64,000 nucleotides of DNA from Streptomyces ficellus (GCF_009739905.1 NZ_CP034279.1:1178001-1242000); one strand, 5' to 3'; numbered from the stretch's first letter, positions 39,880-49,563 are shown. Numbers and translations are program-made. Notes: generated by a model not told the origin, from the letters alone.

Positions 39880-40824
39880 CTACCCGGCGGCCGGGAGCAG
39901 TGCGGGCTCGTCCAGGGTGAGGGTGCCCGCGTCGGCGTCCAGGGTCGCGGGCCTGCCGAGGGGGACGGTCAGGTTGGTGGGGCCGTGTCCGAAGCCCAGG
40001 TTCTCGACGACCGGCACGCCGAGGGGGGCGAGCCGGTCCAGGAGGGTGGCGCGCACCTCGGCGTAGGGGCCGCACTCCTCCCAGGAGCCGAGGGCGATTC
40101 CGGCGACGCCGTCCAGCCGGCCGGCGCGCAGGAGCTGGGTGAGGATCCGGTCGAGGCGGTACGGCTCCTCGCCGACGTCCTCCAGCAGGAGCAGCCCGCC
40201 GTGCCAGGTGGGGCGGGCGTGCGGGGTGGCGAGGTCGGCGGCGAGGAGGGCCAGGCAGCCGCCCAGGGTGACGCCCCTGGCCCGGCCGGGGACCATGGGG
40301 CCCGCGCCGGGGAGCCCCAGGGTGCGCACCGTCTCGGGCTCGAAGAGCGTGGCCCGCAGCGACTCCTGGGTGGCGGTGTCGGCGAGGAAGGTGACCGCGC
40401 CGGTCATCGGCCCGTGCAGGGTGGCCAGCCCCATCCGTACGGCGAACGCCTCGTGCAGTGCCGTCACGTCGCTGTAGCCGACGAACACCTTGGGGCCGGC
40501 CGCCCGCATCACCGTCCAGTCGAGCAGGTCGGCCATCCGCTGCGCGCCGTAGCCGCCGCGGGCGCAGAGCACCGCCGAGACGGACGGGTCGCACCAGGCC
40601 TCGGTGAGGTCGCGGGCCCGGTCCTCGTCCGTTCCGGCCAGGTACGGCAGGTGGGGGTGGACGTCGAGGGCGTGCGGCATCACCACCGGGTCGAGCCCCC
40701 AGCCGCGCAGGATGGCGAGCCCCGTCTCGAGGCGGTCCCTGGGCACGGGACCGCTGGGCGACACGATCGCGACCCGGTCGCCGGGCCGGAGCCGCCTGGG
40801 CCGTTCCAGGGGTGTGGCCGTCAC
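39880..40824 (-). CDS. LD-carboxypeptidase, S66 family (LdcA/MccF-like)
   Basis: 314 residues. S66 signature: LRPGDRVAIVSPSGPVPRDR at the N-terminus, nucleophile motif FVGYSDVTALHEAF (about 117-130), catalytic Glu in LLLEDVGEEPYRLDR (about 212-226) and His in GFGHGPTNLTVPLG (about 281-294). S66 enzymes trim the LD bond of peptidoglycan tetrapeptides during recycling or cleave toxic peptide-nucleotides (MccF). GTG 40824 overlaps the stop of the S9 peptidase (GTGA), so it is the last gene of a four-peptidase operon. Confidence 0.9.
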   Translation of the reverse strand: MTATPLERPRRLRPGDRVAIVSPSGPVPRDRLETGLAILRGWGLDPVVMPHALDVHPHLPYLAGTDEDRARDLTEAWCDPSVSAVLCARGGYGAQRMADLLDWTVMRAAGPKVFVGYSDVTALHEAFAVRMGLATLHGPMTGAVTFLADTATQESLRATLFEPETVRTLGLPGAGPMVPGRARGVTLGGCLALLAADLATPHARPTWHGGLLLLEDVGEEPYRLDRILTQLLRAGRLDGVAGIALGSWEECGPYAEVRATLLDRLAPLGVPVVENLGFGHGPTNLTVPLGRPATLDADAGTLTLDEPALLPAAG

Positions 40825-42803
40825 TTCCGCAGTTCCAGCGGCGGGACGTCGTGGCGGGTGATGCCGAAGACCTGCACGTACAGCGAGAGTTCCGCCTCCA
40901 GGGCACGGGTCACGGTGTCGGCCCGCCGGAAGCCGTGCCCCTCCCCTTCGAAGGCGATGTAGGCGTGCGGAATGCCGCGCCCGGCCATCGCGGTCAGGAA
41001 CCGTTCGCTCTGCGCGGGCAGGCAGATCACGTCGTCGAGCCCCTGGAGCAGGAGGAACGGCGCGGAGATCCGGTCCACCCCGGCGAGCGGCGCGCGCTCC
41101 CGGTAGCGGCCGGGGACGTCCTCGGGCGGGCCGATCAGGGACTCCAGGTACCGGGACTCGAAGTCATGGGTCTCGTCGGCCCACTTGGTGAGGTCGAGCA
41201 CCGGGTAGAGCAGGGTGCCGCAGGCGTACACGTCGGTGGCGGCGAGGGACGCGGCGGCCGTCCAGCCGCCGGCGCTGCCGCCGCGGATCGCGAGGCGGGC
41301 GGGATCGGCGGTGCCTTCGGCGGCGAGCGCCTCGGCCACGGCGGCGCAGTCCTCGACGTCGACAACGCCCCACTGCTCCCGCAGCCGCTCGCGGTAGGAG
41401 CGGCCGTACCCGGTGGAGCCGCCGTAGTTGACCTCGGCGACGCCGATGCCGCGCGAGGTGAAGTAGGCGATCGCCAGGTCCAGGACGAGCGGGACGTGCC
41501 CGGTGGGGCCGCCGTGCGCCCACACCACGTAGGGCGGCAGTTCGTCGTCGGGGGCGATCCGGTCGGGGTTGTGCGGCGGGTAGATGTGGGCGTGGATCTC
41601 GCGGTTGTCCGGGCCGGTGAAGGTGCGGATCTGCGGTTCCGGGTAGTACGCGGGGTCCACGGAGTCGTCGTGGGCGGAGCCGACGACCCGGGTGCGGCCG
41701 GTGCTGGTGTCCAGCTCCACGACCTCGTAGCCGCTGCGGGGGCTGGCGGCCACGCCGATGACGCGCGATCCGTGGCCCGTGAGGGTGGCGGCCCATTCGG
41801 TCCAGGGGCCGGGGGCGTCGACGAGCTCTCCGGTCTCGGGGTCGAGTATGCCGAGGCTGGTGGCGCCCTTGCCGTGGATGACGGCGATGGTCCCGTCGTC
41901 CAGGGGCTGGAACCACTTGAGCCCGACCTTCCACAGGGGCCCGCCGAACTCCTCGGCGCGGCCCGTGCACAGGCCGGCCGGCTCGGCCCCCGGCTTCATC
42001 CGCTGAAGCTCCCACCAGCCGCCGGCGTCGGAGACGAAGAGCAGAGAGCCGTCCGGTGCCCAGTCGACCTGGCAGACCGCCTCCCGCGGCCCCCCGGCGA
42101 CCACCCGCGCACCGGTGAGCACTCCGTCGGCCGTGACGTCCGCGGTCATCACGACCGTGCCGTCCCACGGCATGCGGGGATGGTCCCAGGCGAGCCACGC
42201 GGCTCGCCGGCCGTCCGGGGAGAGCCGTGGGCCGGTGACGAAGCGGTGGTGGTCGTCGGTCAGTTCCCGTACGGCGTCCCGGTCCTCGGCCGCCGACCCG
42301 TCGAGCGGCACCGCGGCGACGACACGGCGCACGTCGCCGGGGCCGGGGCCGGTGTACTCCTCCAGGACGCACCACACCTCGCCGCGGGCCGGGTGGATCA
42401 CCGGGTCCACCCAGCGCAGCCCGCCGCCCACGCCCGACAGCGGGGTGAGCGGCACGGGGTCCGAGCCGCCGTCCGGCTCGTACCGGTAGAGCCGCTGGTC
42501 GGGGAAGTGGCTGAAGACGACGAGCGGGCCCGTGCCCCCCGCGCCCACCGCCCCGGCCCACGGCTGACCGCCGTATTCGACGACCCTGCTGCGCACGTTC
42601 CACGGGGCGGGCAGCAGCGGTTGCTCGGTGCCGTCCGGGAGGCGGCGCACCAGGGCGCGTCGGCCGCCCTCGGCGGGGCGCGGCTCGGTCCACCACACCT
42701 CGTCGCCGACCACGCCGACGAAATCGGGACGTCCGTCGTGCGTGGCGGCCACACGCGCGTCGATCGGCGATGGCCAGGTTCCGTAAGCCCCCGTGGGCAC
42801 CAT
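40821..42803 (-). CDS. S9-family prolyl oligopeptidase-like peptidase
   Basis: 660 residues: N-terminal beta-propeller-like region (WD-type spacing, e.g. WVDPVIHPARGEVWCVLEEY, about 130-150), then an alpha/beta-hydrolase domain. Catalytic triad: GGSAGGWTA with the nucleophile serine, LLQGLDDVICLPAQ with the aspartate, and FEGEGHGFRR with the histidine. Cleaves short peptides, typically dipeptidyl or acylaminoacyl. Intracellular since no signal peptide is seen. ATG 42803 follows the M20 gene by 15 bp and its end overlaps the S66 gene by four bases. Confidence 0.9.
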   Translation of the reverse strand: MVPTGAYGTWPSPIDARVAATHDGRPDFVGVVGDEVWWTEPRPAEGGRRALVRRLPDGTEQPLLPAPWNVRSRVVEYGGQPWAGAVGAGGTGPLVVFSHFPDQRLYRYEPDGGSDPVPLTPLSGVGGGLRWVDPVIHPARGEVWCVLEEYTGPGPGDVRRVVAAVPLDGSAAEDRDAVRELTDDHHRFVTGPRLSPDGRRAAWLAWDHPRMPWDGTVVMTADVTADGVLTGARVVAGGPREAVCQVDWAPDGSLLFVSDAGGWWELQRMKPGAEPAGLCTGRAEEFGGPLWKVGLKWFQPLDDGTIAVIHGKGATSLGILDPETGELVDAPGPWTEWAATLTGHGSRVIGVAASPRSGYEVVELDTSTGRTRVVGSAHDDSVDPAYYPEPQIRTFTGPDNREIHAHIYPPHNPDRIAPDDELPPYVVWAHGGPTGHVPLVLDLAIAYFTSRGIGVAEVNYGGSTGYGRSYRERLREQWGVVDVEDCAAVAEALAAEGTADPARLAIRGGSAGGWTAAASLAATDVYACGTLLYPVLDLTKWADETHDFESRYLESLIGPPEDVPGRYRERAPLAGVDRISAPFLLLQGLDDVICLPAQSERFLTAMAGRGIPHAYIAFEGEGHGFRRADTVTRALEAELSLYVQVFGITRHDVPPLELRK

Positions 42804-42818
42804 GTCCGGGTTTCCCCC

Positions 42819-44159
42819 CTACGCGGTTTGCAGATAGTGGTCGAGGACGCGAATGCCGAAGTGCAGCGCCTGGACCGGGACGCGCTCGTCGACGCCGTGG
42901 AACAGCGCCTGGTAGTCGAAGCCGATGGGCAGCCGCAGCGGCGCGAAGCCGTAGCCGGTGATGCCGAGCCGGGCGAAGTGCTTGGCGTCGGTGCCGCCCG
43001 ACATGCAGAACGGCACGACGTGCGCGTCCGGTTCGAAGTGTTCCAGCGCGGCGCGCAGTTTGGCGTACGTGGGCGAGTCGACGGGCGCCTGGAGGGCGAT
43101 CTCCTGGTGGGCGAACTCCCACTCGACGTCCGGGCCGGTGAGCATGTCCATGGTGTCGGCGAACTCCAGGTCCGCTCCCGGCAGCACGCGGCCGTCGATG
43201 TGGGCGGTGGCGACGCCCGGGATGACGTTGACCTTGTAACCGGCGTGCAGCATGGTCGGGTTGGAGCTGTTGCGGATCGTCGGCTCGACCAGGGCCGCGG
43301 CCCGGCCGAGCTTGGCGAGCAGGGCGTCGGCGTCGAAGTCGTCCGCGTCGAGGTCGGGCTGGAGGCCGTGGAGCGCGGCCAGTTCGGTGAGCGCGGCGCG
43401 CACGGTGGGGGTCAGGCGGACGGGCCACTCGTGCTGGCCGATCCGGTGGACGGCCGCGGCGAGGCGGCTGACCGCGTTCTCCCGGTTGACCTTCGAGCCG
43501 TGCCCGGCGCGCCCCTCGGCGGTCAGCTTGAGCCAGGCGGTGCCCCGCTCCCCCGCCCCGATCGGGTAGATCTCCAGGTCGGGTCCGGCGTGGAAGGTGT
43601 AGGCGCCGGACTCCCCGATGCCTTCGGTGCAGCCTTCGAACAGGTCCCGGTGGTGACGGACGAGGTAGCCGGCGCCGTCGGCGGCGCTCGCCTCCTCGTC
43701 GGCGGTGTACGCGATGACGATGTCGCGCCGTGGCCGGATGCCGTGGCGGGCCCACTCGCGGACGACGGCCAGGACCATCGAGTCCATGTTCTTCATGTCG
43801 ACGGCGCCCCGGCCCCACACGAGCCCGTCGCGGACCTCCCCGGAGAAGGGGTGCACCTCCCAGTCGTCGGGGTCGGCGGGGACCACGTCGAGGTGGCCGT
43901 GAACGAGGAGCGCGTCGGCGGACGGGTCGGTGCCCTCGATGCGAGCGACGACGTTCGTGCGGCCCGGGGTCCGTTCGAGCATCGCCGGTTCCAGTCCGGC
44001 GTCGGCGAGCCGCTCGGCCACGTACTCGGCGGCGGGCCGCTCCCGGCAGTCACCGCCGCCGTGGTTGGTGGTGTCGATACGGATGAGCTCGGAGGTGAAG
44101 GTGACCACCTCGTCGAGCGCCTGCGAGTCCGTGTCGAACGGTGTCGTCACGTCAGCCAT
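42819..44159 (-). CDS. M20-family metallopeptidase (dipeptidase/acyl-amino-acid hydrolase)
   Basis: 446 residues, the M20 di-zinc plan: LLVHGHLDVVPAD (about 75-87), WGRGAVDMKNMD (about 103-114), DIVIAYTADEEAS (about 129-141; Glu pair), and GGTDAKHFARLG near the C-terminus with the last histidine. A dimerisation or lid domain lies between about 190 and 330. Hydrolyses peptide or acyl bonds of small peptides. The gene starts inside the 3' end of the M55 gene (overlap of eight bases) and the S9 gene follows 15 bp later, indicating coupled expression. Confidence 0.9.
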   Translation of the reverse strand: MADVTTPFDTDSQALDEVVTFTSELIRIDTTNHGGGDCRERPAAEYVAERLADAGLEPAMLERTPGRTNVVARIEGTDPSADALLVHGHLDVVPADPDDWEVHPFSGEVRDGLVWGRGAVDMKNMDSMVLAVVREWARHGIRPRRDIVIAYTADEEASAADGAGYLVRHHRDLFEGCTEGIGESGAYTFHAGPDLEIYPIGAGERGTAWLKLTAEGRAGHGSKVNRENAVSRLAAAVHRIGQHEWPVRLTPTVRAALTELAALHGLQPDLDADDFDADALLAKLGRAAALVEPTIRNSSNPTMLHAGYKVNVIPGVATAHIDGRVLPGADLEFADTMDMLTGPDVEWEFAHQEIALQAPVDSPTYAKLRAALEHFEPDAHVVPFCMSGGTDAKHFARLGITGYGFAPLRLPIGFDYQALFHGVDERVPVQALHFGIRVLDHYLQTA

Positions 44160-44985
44160 ATTGCTCCTCCACTGCGGCCGAGACGATCGTGGTGACCGCC
44201 TTGAAGGCGCGAATGGCCTCGAACATCGTCTCGCTGGTGTACGCGACGCGCCGTTCTCCGCTCACCGCCACACCCGGGACGACGGTGGCGGACGCCGCGA
44301 GGTGCTCCGCGTCGAACTCCAGCTCCACGGTGAACGGTCCGCCGCGCACCGGTTCGTACCGTACGGCGAGAGCGGTCGCGTCCTTGGCTGCGGCGCGGAT
44401 GTCGGCGGCCGTCCGGGTGGGGGTGCGGCACACCGCCGCGTACCGCGACACGTGGTCCTTGACGGCCACCTTGCGGGCCCCGGGGGCGTACGCGAGGGCG
44501 TCCTCGCAGGTCAGGTCGTCGCCGGTGACGAGGATGACGGGCACTCCGTACTCCGCGACGACATGGGCGTTGAGCATGCCCTCGCTGGCGCGGACGCCGT
44601 TCAGCCAGACGCCGGTGATGGAGTTGGCGAGGTAGGTGTGGGCGAGGACCCCTTCTGTACCCGCGCCCGTGTGGTAGCCGACGAAGGCGATGCCGTCCAC
44701 GTCTCCGTGCTGGACGCCTTCCACCATGGTGAGCGGTTTGTGCCGGCCGGTGAGCATCTCGGCGCGCTCGTCGAGCCGTTCCAGCAGGAGATTGCGCATG
44801 GTCCAGTGCGCTTCGTTGATGAGGACCTCGTCGGCGCCGCCGTCGAAGAAGCCCAGCACCGCCGCGTTCACGTCGGAGGTGAACAGCGACCGGCACCGCT
44901 CCCACTGGGGGGTGCCGGGCAGCACGTCGGCCGGCCAGGTCACACCGGTGGCGCCTTCCATGTCGGCGCTGACAAGGATCTTCAT
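44152..44985 (-). CDS. M55-family D-aminopeptidase (DppA-like)
   Basis: 277 residues. M55 metal site: MKILVSADMEGATGV (Asp8 and Glu10), with further ligand candidates in INEAHWTMRN and AHTYLANSITGVWLNG, then VILVTGDDLTCEDALAY. DppA cleaves D-amino acids from short peptides such as D-Ala-D-Ala. ATG 44985 begins the conserved domain. First gene of a four-gene peptidase operon; it overlaps the M20 gene by eight bases. Suggests that the operon breaks down D-amino-acid peptides from the cell wall. Confidence 0.88.
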   Translation of the reverse strand: MKILVSADMEGATGVTWPADVLPGTPQWERCRSLFTSDVNAAVLGFFDGGADEVLINEAHWTMRNLLLERLDERAEMLTGRHKPLTMVEGVQHGDVDGIAFVGYHTGAGTEGVLAHTYLANSITGVWLNGVRASEGMLNAHVVAEYGVPVILVTGDDLTCEDALAYAPGARKVAVKDHVSRYAAVCRTPTRTAADIRAAAKDATALAVRYEPVRGGPFTVELEFDAEHLAASATVVPGVAVSGERRVAYTSETMFEAIRAFKAVTTIVSAAVEEQYG

Positions 44986-45208
44986 GCCTCGAAACCGTAC
45001 GCGGTCCGACCCCGCCTGCCCAGGCCTGTGGATAACTGTCGGCCGGGGTCGCCCGGACGGGCGGGAACGCGGGGAGGGCACGCGGGGACCGCACGGCGCG
45101 CGGACGTCGGGCGCGCGCCGGGTGCCCGCCGTCCGCGCGCCCGTGGTGCGCCAGAGTGCGCCCTCGTGCGCCCGGAGCGGCGCGCGCGGACGTTACGGTT
45201 CCTCGGGG

Positions 45209-45742
45209 TCAGCCCGTCAGGGCCGGCCCGGCCGCGAGACGGTCGAGGAGCTGGTCCCGGTGCAGGTCCGCCACGGGCGCGAGCAGGTCCGGGTGGCGCA
45301 GCAGCGCGGCGGCACGGCGCTCGTGCTCACCGGGGTCGAGCAGGCGCCGGAACTCCACCGGCGCGCCCGCCGTGTGCGGGGACCCGGCGAGCGCCTCCGT
45401 GGCGGCCGCGGCGAGCCCGGGTTCGCCGAGCAGGGCGGCGGCCCAGCTCACGACGACCTCGTCGACCCAGCTGCGCCACGGTTCCCCGTCCTCACCGGCC
45501 CGCCCGGCGGTGTCGGCGCCGGTGACGCCGTCCAGCCGCTCGGAGCCGCCCGGTCCCGCCACGGCCACCAGGGCGGCGTCCATCGTGGTCGGGTACCGCA
45601 GCCATGCCGCCACCGTCACGGCCTGCCGCGCCTGCGCCTCGGCGACCGCCCGGTCGAGCACGCCGCCGCCCGCCGGATAGGCACGGGTGAGCCACCGCGC
45701 GGTCGCCGCTATGAGCGGGGAGAGCGAGAAATCTACGGACAC
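45209..45742 (-). CDS. Hypothetical helical protein
   Basis: 177 residues; I do not recognise it. Strongly alpha-helical with many alanines and paired tryptophans (RWLTRAYPAG, AAWLRYPTTMD, WRSWVDEVVVSWAAALLG). No membrane segment, signal or known motif. A DPGEHERRAAALLRHPDLL pattern in the second half resembles HEAT-like helices but not strongly enough to name. Starts GTG 45742, 111 bp past the MFS fusion gene, same strand. Codon use matches the neighbours. Confidence 0.55.
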   Translation of the reverse strand: MSVDFSLSPLIAATARWLTRAYPAGGGVLDRAVAEAQARQAVTVAAWLRYPTTMDAALVAVAGPGGSERLDGVTGADTAGRAGEDGEPWRSWVDEVVVSWAAALLGEPGLAAAATEALAGSPHTAGAPVEFRRLLDPGEHERRAAALLRHPDLLAPVADLHRDQLLDRLAAGPALTG

Positions 45743-45853
45743 GGGGAATCCAACCGGAGGCGTGGGGGGAGGGCGGACGGAAAACGTACCCCTGGATCCC
45801 CGGGACGGAAATGACGCAGGTCACGCGCGGCGGCCGGGGCGCGGGGGCGCGGG

Positions 45854-48742
45854 TCAGTGCTCGTGTCCCAGGCGGAGATCGCGTTCCGTGCGGCCGCCTC
45901 CCGCCACCTGGAGCACGGTGGCCACCGGCGGGTACCCGGCCGCGACGACCGTGTACTCGCCCGCCGAGAGGTCCATGAAGCGGAACGTGCCGTCGGGGCC
46001 CGTGGTGAGCGTGCCGACGACGCTGCCGACAGCGTCGAGCAGCGTCACGCGCGCGTCGTCCACGGGCCTGCCGTCCGGCGCCCGTACCGTCCCGCCCAGC
46101 ACCGCTCCGCCGGCCAGCTCGACGTCCTGGCGCGTCTCCCGGGCCGCCTGGACGGTCACGGGCAGGGCGGCGGGCCGCAAGGCGGGGGCGCTCGCGGCCA
46201 GGGTGTACTCCCCCGCCACGAGCGAGGCGAGGGCGTAGCTCCCGTCGTGCCCGGTCCGCGTGCTCGCGACGACCTCCCCGCGTACGTCGGTGAGGGTGAC
46301 GGTGGCCTCGCGCACGGGGGTGCCGTCGGCGGTGCGGACGGTGCCGGCCAGGCGGCCCGCGCCGCCGAGGACCACGTCGATCTCGACGGGACGTTCGCCG
46401 ACGGTGACGGGGACCGCCTGCGGCTGGTGACCCCCGGCCGCCGCGATCAGCACGTACGCGCCGGCGCCGGGGACGCTGAGCGCGTAGCGCCCGTCCTCCC
46501 CGCTCGCCCCGCGCCCGGCCTGCTGTCCGTGCGCGTCGATGAGGGTCAGGGCCGCGCGGGGTACGCACGTCCCGTCGTGGTGCTGCACGGTGCCGCAGAC
46601 CGGGACTCCCGCGCGGCCGCGGGCCTTCGCGGTGCGGGGCGCGGGCACGGCGGTGGCCGGCCCTGCCGTGGGGCCGCCGTCGGCGGCCACGTCGTGGGTG
46701 ACGTCGTGGGTCACCTCGCGGGTCACCAGCGGTTTCTCCTTGAGGAAGAAGGCGACCAGCAGGCCGAGGCCGAGGACCGGCACCAGGTGCAGGAGCGTCC
46801 GCGGCATCGCCTGGGCGTACGCCTCGACGTACGCGTCGCGCAGGGCGGGCGGCAGGGCCCGTACGGCGTGCGGGGTGAGAGCCCAGGGCCCCGGCAGGTC
46901 CGGGCCGTCGAGCGTGTGGCCGAGGCGCCGGGCGAAGAGCGTGCCGACGATCGCGGCGCCGAGGCTGCCGCCGACCCACCGGACGTAGGTGTGGGCGCCG
47001 GTGGCCGCGCCGAGGGCGGCGGGTGGCGCGGCGTTCTGCACGGCGAGGACGAGGGCGGGGAGGACGAGGCCGAGTCCGGCCCCGAGAACGGCCTGCCAGA
47101 CGCTGTGGGTGAGGCGTGGCGTGTCGGGTTCGATCCGGGACAGCAGCCACATGCCGACCACCGCCACGGCGCCGCCGAGCGCCGGATGGACCGCGTAGCG
47201 GCCCGTACGGCTCATGACGTACCCGGAGAGCAGGGACGCGGCGACCAGGCCGGCGGCCGTCGGCAGCATCAGCAGTCCGGCCCGGGTGGCGTCGGCACCA
47301 CCGGTCAGGCGGAAGAAGGCGGGCAGGCCGTCGGCGACGACGAGCAGGGCGGCACCGGTGGTGGCGCCGACCACACCGCTGACCACGAAGGTGGGGTCGC
47401 ACAACACCCGCAGCGGGACGAGCGGTTCGGGCGCGTAGTTCTCCACGACGACGAACAGCAACAGGGTCCCGGCCGCACCGCAGGCGAGCCCCAGGCAGAC
47501 CCGGGAGGTCCAGGCGTGCTCCGTGCCGCCCCAGCCCGCCAGCAGCACCAGGAAGGTGGAGGCGGCGGCGAGCAGCAGCGCGCCCAGGACGTCGAGGCGC
47601 CCCCGGGCGGCGCCCTTGGCGGGGGCGAGCCGGGGAAGCGCCGTACCGACGACCACCAGCGCGATCAGGCCGACGGGCACCGCGGCCCAGAAGCACCAGC
47701 GCCAGGAGGCGTGTGCGGTGACCAGCCCGCCGAGCAGCGGACCGGCCAGCACGCCGAGGCCGGTGACGGCGCCGGCGAGGCCCAGGAACCGGCCGCGGCG
47801 GCGGGCACCGACCAGGTCCGCGGTGATCGCCTGCGCTCCCACCAGCAGCCCTCCGGCGCCCACGCCCTGGAGGGCGCGGAAGGCGACGAGCTGGTCCATG
47901 GTGCGGGCCCAGCCGGCCAGCGCCGAACCCACCAGGAGCACGACGAGGGCGAACTGGAAGAGGCCCTTGCGCCCGTGGCGGTCGCCGAGCCGGGCGTACA
48001 CGGGCAGCGTTACGACGGCGGCGAGGAGGTACGCGGTGCCCGTCCACGGCGCCCGGTCCGGCGCGAGACCGGGCAGCACGGGGTTCTGCGGGCCGAGGCC
48101 GGCCGTGATGGCCGGGAGGGCGGTGAGCGTGACCAGCTGCTCCAGCAGGGCGAGCAGCAGCGCGACGACGAGACCGGCGAAGGCGAGGCGCACACGGCGC
48201 GGGCTGAGCGGCTCGGACACCGGGTGGGGCTCGCCCCCGGGTCCTGCCGGTTGTCCCGCCCCCGCGCCGGGCGGGGCGCCCGGACCGGCCGCTTCGGGCG
48301 GGGCGCCCGGGCCGGCGGGTGCCTCCCGCGACCCGTCCGGTCCGGCTCCGGGCTCGGCGGGGGCCGGCGCGGGGGCGTCCGGCGCACCACCCGGCCCGGT
48401 CCCCGGCGTCCGCCGGACCGGCGCGGCGCCAGGTCCGTGACCGGGCCCGGGCAGGTCCGGTGACCGCCCTCCCAGGACGTTCCTCCGGCCCGGCTCCCGT
48501 ACGCCCGGAACCGCGTCGTGCGCCCCAGGAACCGCGTCCTGCGGCCCGCCCTGCCCCGGCTCTTGTCCCGGCCCCGGCACGGCGGCCCGCACGCCCGGCG
48601 TCCGTGCGACGCCGTCCGGGCCGGGTGTCCAGGGCGCCGACCGGCCGTGGGCCGGTTGTGTGCGGCCGTCACCGGCCGGACTGCTCCCACCCACGTACCT
48701 GCTCCCCTCAGTCACGCCGACGCGGCGCGCCATTCTTCGCAT
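45854..48742 (-). CDS. MFS transporter fused to three carboxypeptidase-regulatory-like domains
   Basis: 962 residues if ATG 48742 is used. Residues 1-185 are Pro/Gly/Ala-rich and disordered. Residues about 188-690 form a 14-helix DHA2-type MFS domain (LVVALLLALLEQLVTLTALP; motif A LGDRHGRKGLFQFALVV). Residues about 725-962 form three similar 75-residue beta-sandwich repeats, e.g. GRLAGTVRTADGTPVREATV and AVLGGTVRAPDGRPVDDARV, of the carboxypeptidase D regulatory-like type, likely outside the membrane after the last helix. A drug or metabolite exporter with an attached binding/adhesion domain is inferred. Start is uncertain: ATG 48733 or a GTG further in are possible. Confidence 0.82.
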   Translation of the reverse strand: MRRMARRVGVTEGSRYVGGSSPAGDGRTQPAHGRSAPWTPGPDGVARTPGVRAAVPGPGQEPGQGGPQDAVPGAHDAVPGVREPGRRNVLGGRSPDLPGPGHGPGAAPVRRTPGTGPGGAPDAPAPAPAEPGAGPDGSREAPAGPGAPPEAAGPGAPPGAGAGQPAGPGGEPHPVSEPLSPRRVRLAFAGLVVALLLALLEQLVTLTALPAITAGLGPQNPVLPGLAPDRAPWTGTAYLLAAVVTLPVYARLGDRHGRKGLFQFALVVLLVGSALAGWARTMDQLVAFRALQGVGAGGLLVGAQAITADLVGARRRGRFLGLAGAVTGLGVLAGPLLGGLVTAHASWRWCFWAAVPVGLIALVVVGTALPRLAPAKGAARGRLDVLGALLLAAASTFLVLLAGWGGTEHAWTSRVCLGLACGAAGTLLLFVVVENYAPEPLVPLRVLCDPTFVVSGVVGATTGAALLVVADGLPAFFRLTGGADATRAGLLMLPTAAGLVAASLLSGYVMSRTGRYAVHPALGGAVAVVGMWLLSRIEPDTPRLTHSVWQAVLGAGLGLVLPALVLAVQNAAPPAALGAATGAHTYVRWVGGSLGAAIVGTLFARRLGHTLDGPDLPGPWALTPHAVRALPPALRDAYVEAYAQAMPRTLLHLVPVLGLGLLVAFFLKEKPLVTREVTHDVTHDVAADGGPTAGPATAVPAPRTAKARGRAGVPVCGTVQHHDGTCVPRAALTLIDAHGQQAGRGASGEDGRYALSVPGAGAYVLIAAAGGHQPQAVPVTVGERPVEIDVVLGGAGRLAGTVRTADGTPVREATVTLTDVRGEVVASTRTGHDGSYALASLVAGEYTLAASAPALRPAALPVTVQAARETRQDVELAGGAVLGGTVRAPDGRPVDDARVTLLDAVGSVVGTLTTGPDGTFRFMDLSAGEYTVVAAGYPPVATVLQVAGGGRTERDLRLGHEH

Positions 48743-49008
48743 TGCGCGCCGAGGGGGAGCAAGCGGGGCAATACGGGGTCAGGAGCTCGGCCGGGCACCC
48801 GACATGGAGGGCGTAGGGGCGCTCATCAGGCGCTTTACGGGGGCGGGCGGGGCGCCCGGCCCGGGCGCGCACGCCGGGGAGCCGCCGGGAAGACCACCCG
48901 AACCGGTGACCCTCACGACCCGCGCCCCGGCGAACTTCCCGGCCCCGCCCCTCGGTTCACCCTCCGGATTCACGCCCCGGGCTCACGCCTACGGGTTCCC
49001 GCCTCGGG

Positions 49009-49452
49009 CTACTTCTCGACCTCGGCGGCGAGCTTGGCGAGGACCTGGTCGTAGATGCGGCCGAGGCCCTTGGGGGCGAAGGTCTTCTCGAAGAACCCGC
49101 CGATGCCGCCCGCGCCGTTCCAGACGGTGGTGACGACGACCTTCGACCTGCCCTCGCCGGCCGGGGTGACGGTCCAGGTGGTGACCATGGAGGAGTTGCG
49201 GTCCTTCTCGACCAGCCGGCCGTCGGTCGGCTCGGTGACCTCCAGCAGGCAGTCGCGGATGCGCTTGCTGGTGGCCTGGAGCTTCCAGTGAACGAGGGTG
49301 CCCTCGCCGTCGCCGCCCTCGCGCACGTCGTACTCGCTGAAGTGCTCGGGCAGCAGCTTCTCGCGGGTCTCCTTGTAGTCGGCCAGCGCGTCGAACACCG
49401 TCTCCGCGTCCGCCGCGATGACCCGCTCCGTCGTGGCCTCGACCTGCGCCAT
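49009..49452 (-). CDS. SRPBCC-family protein
   Basis: 147 residues of a START/polyketide-cyclase-like fold: QVEATTERVIAADAETVFDA, LADYKETREKLLPEHFSEYD and a C-terminal helix GGFFEKTFAPKGLGRIYDQV. The pattern matches actinobacterial SRPBCC proteins that bind hydrophobic ligands or chaperone client proteins. ATG 49452 follows GGAGG; a longer in-frame start is rejected. No operon partner: the next gene upstream (radical SAM) runs the other way. Function unknown. Confidence 0.82.
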   Translation of the reverse strand: MAQVEATTERVIAADAETVFDALADYKETREKLLPEHFSEYDVREGGDGEGTLVHWKLQATSKRIRDCLLEVTEPTDGRLVEKDRNSSMVTTWTVTPAGEGRSKVVVTTVWNGAGGIGGFFEKTFAPKGLGRIYDQVLAKLAAEVEK

Positions 49453-49563
49453 GCCATGTCCTCCAGCACTCGTTCCTAAGGGGAGGCACAAGCCAACCAC
49501 CTGCGCGGTGGCCGCCCAAATCCGGGACCGCCCGGCCGGACCGCCCGACAGAGGCGATCATGG

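Noticed and set aside
40812..44195. Plus-strand open frame of 1127 codons opposite the peptidase operon.
   Set aside because: Same reason; four peptidases with complete catalytic motifs occupy the minus strand.
45027..45035. TGTGGATAA, the complement of the DnaA box TTATCCACA.
   Set aside because: A single copy, no cluster of boxes, no origin genes nearby; not an origin.
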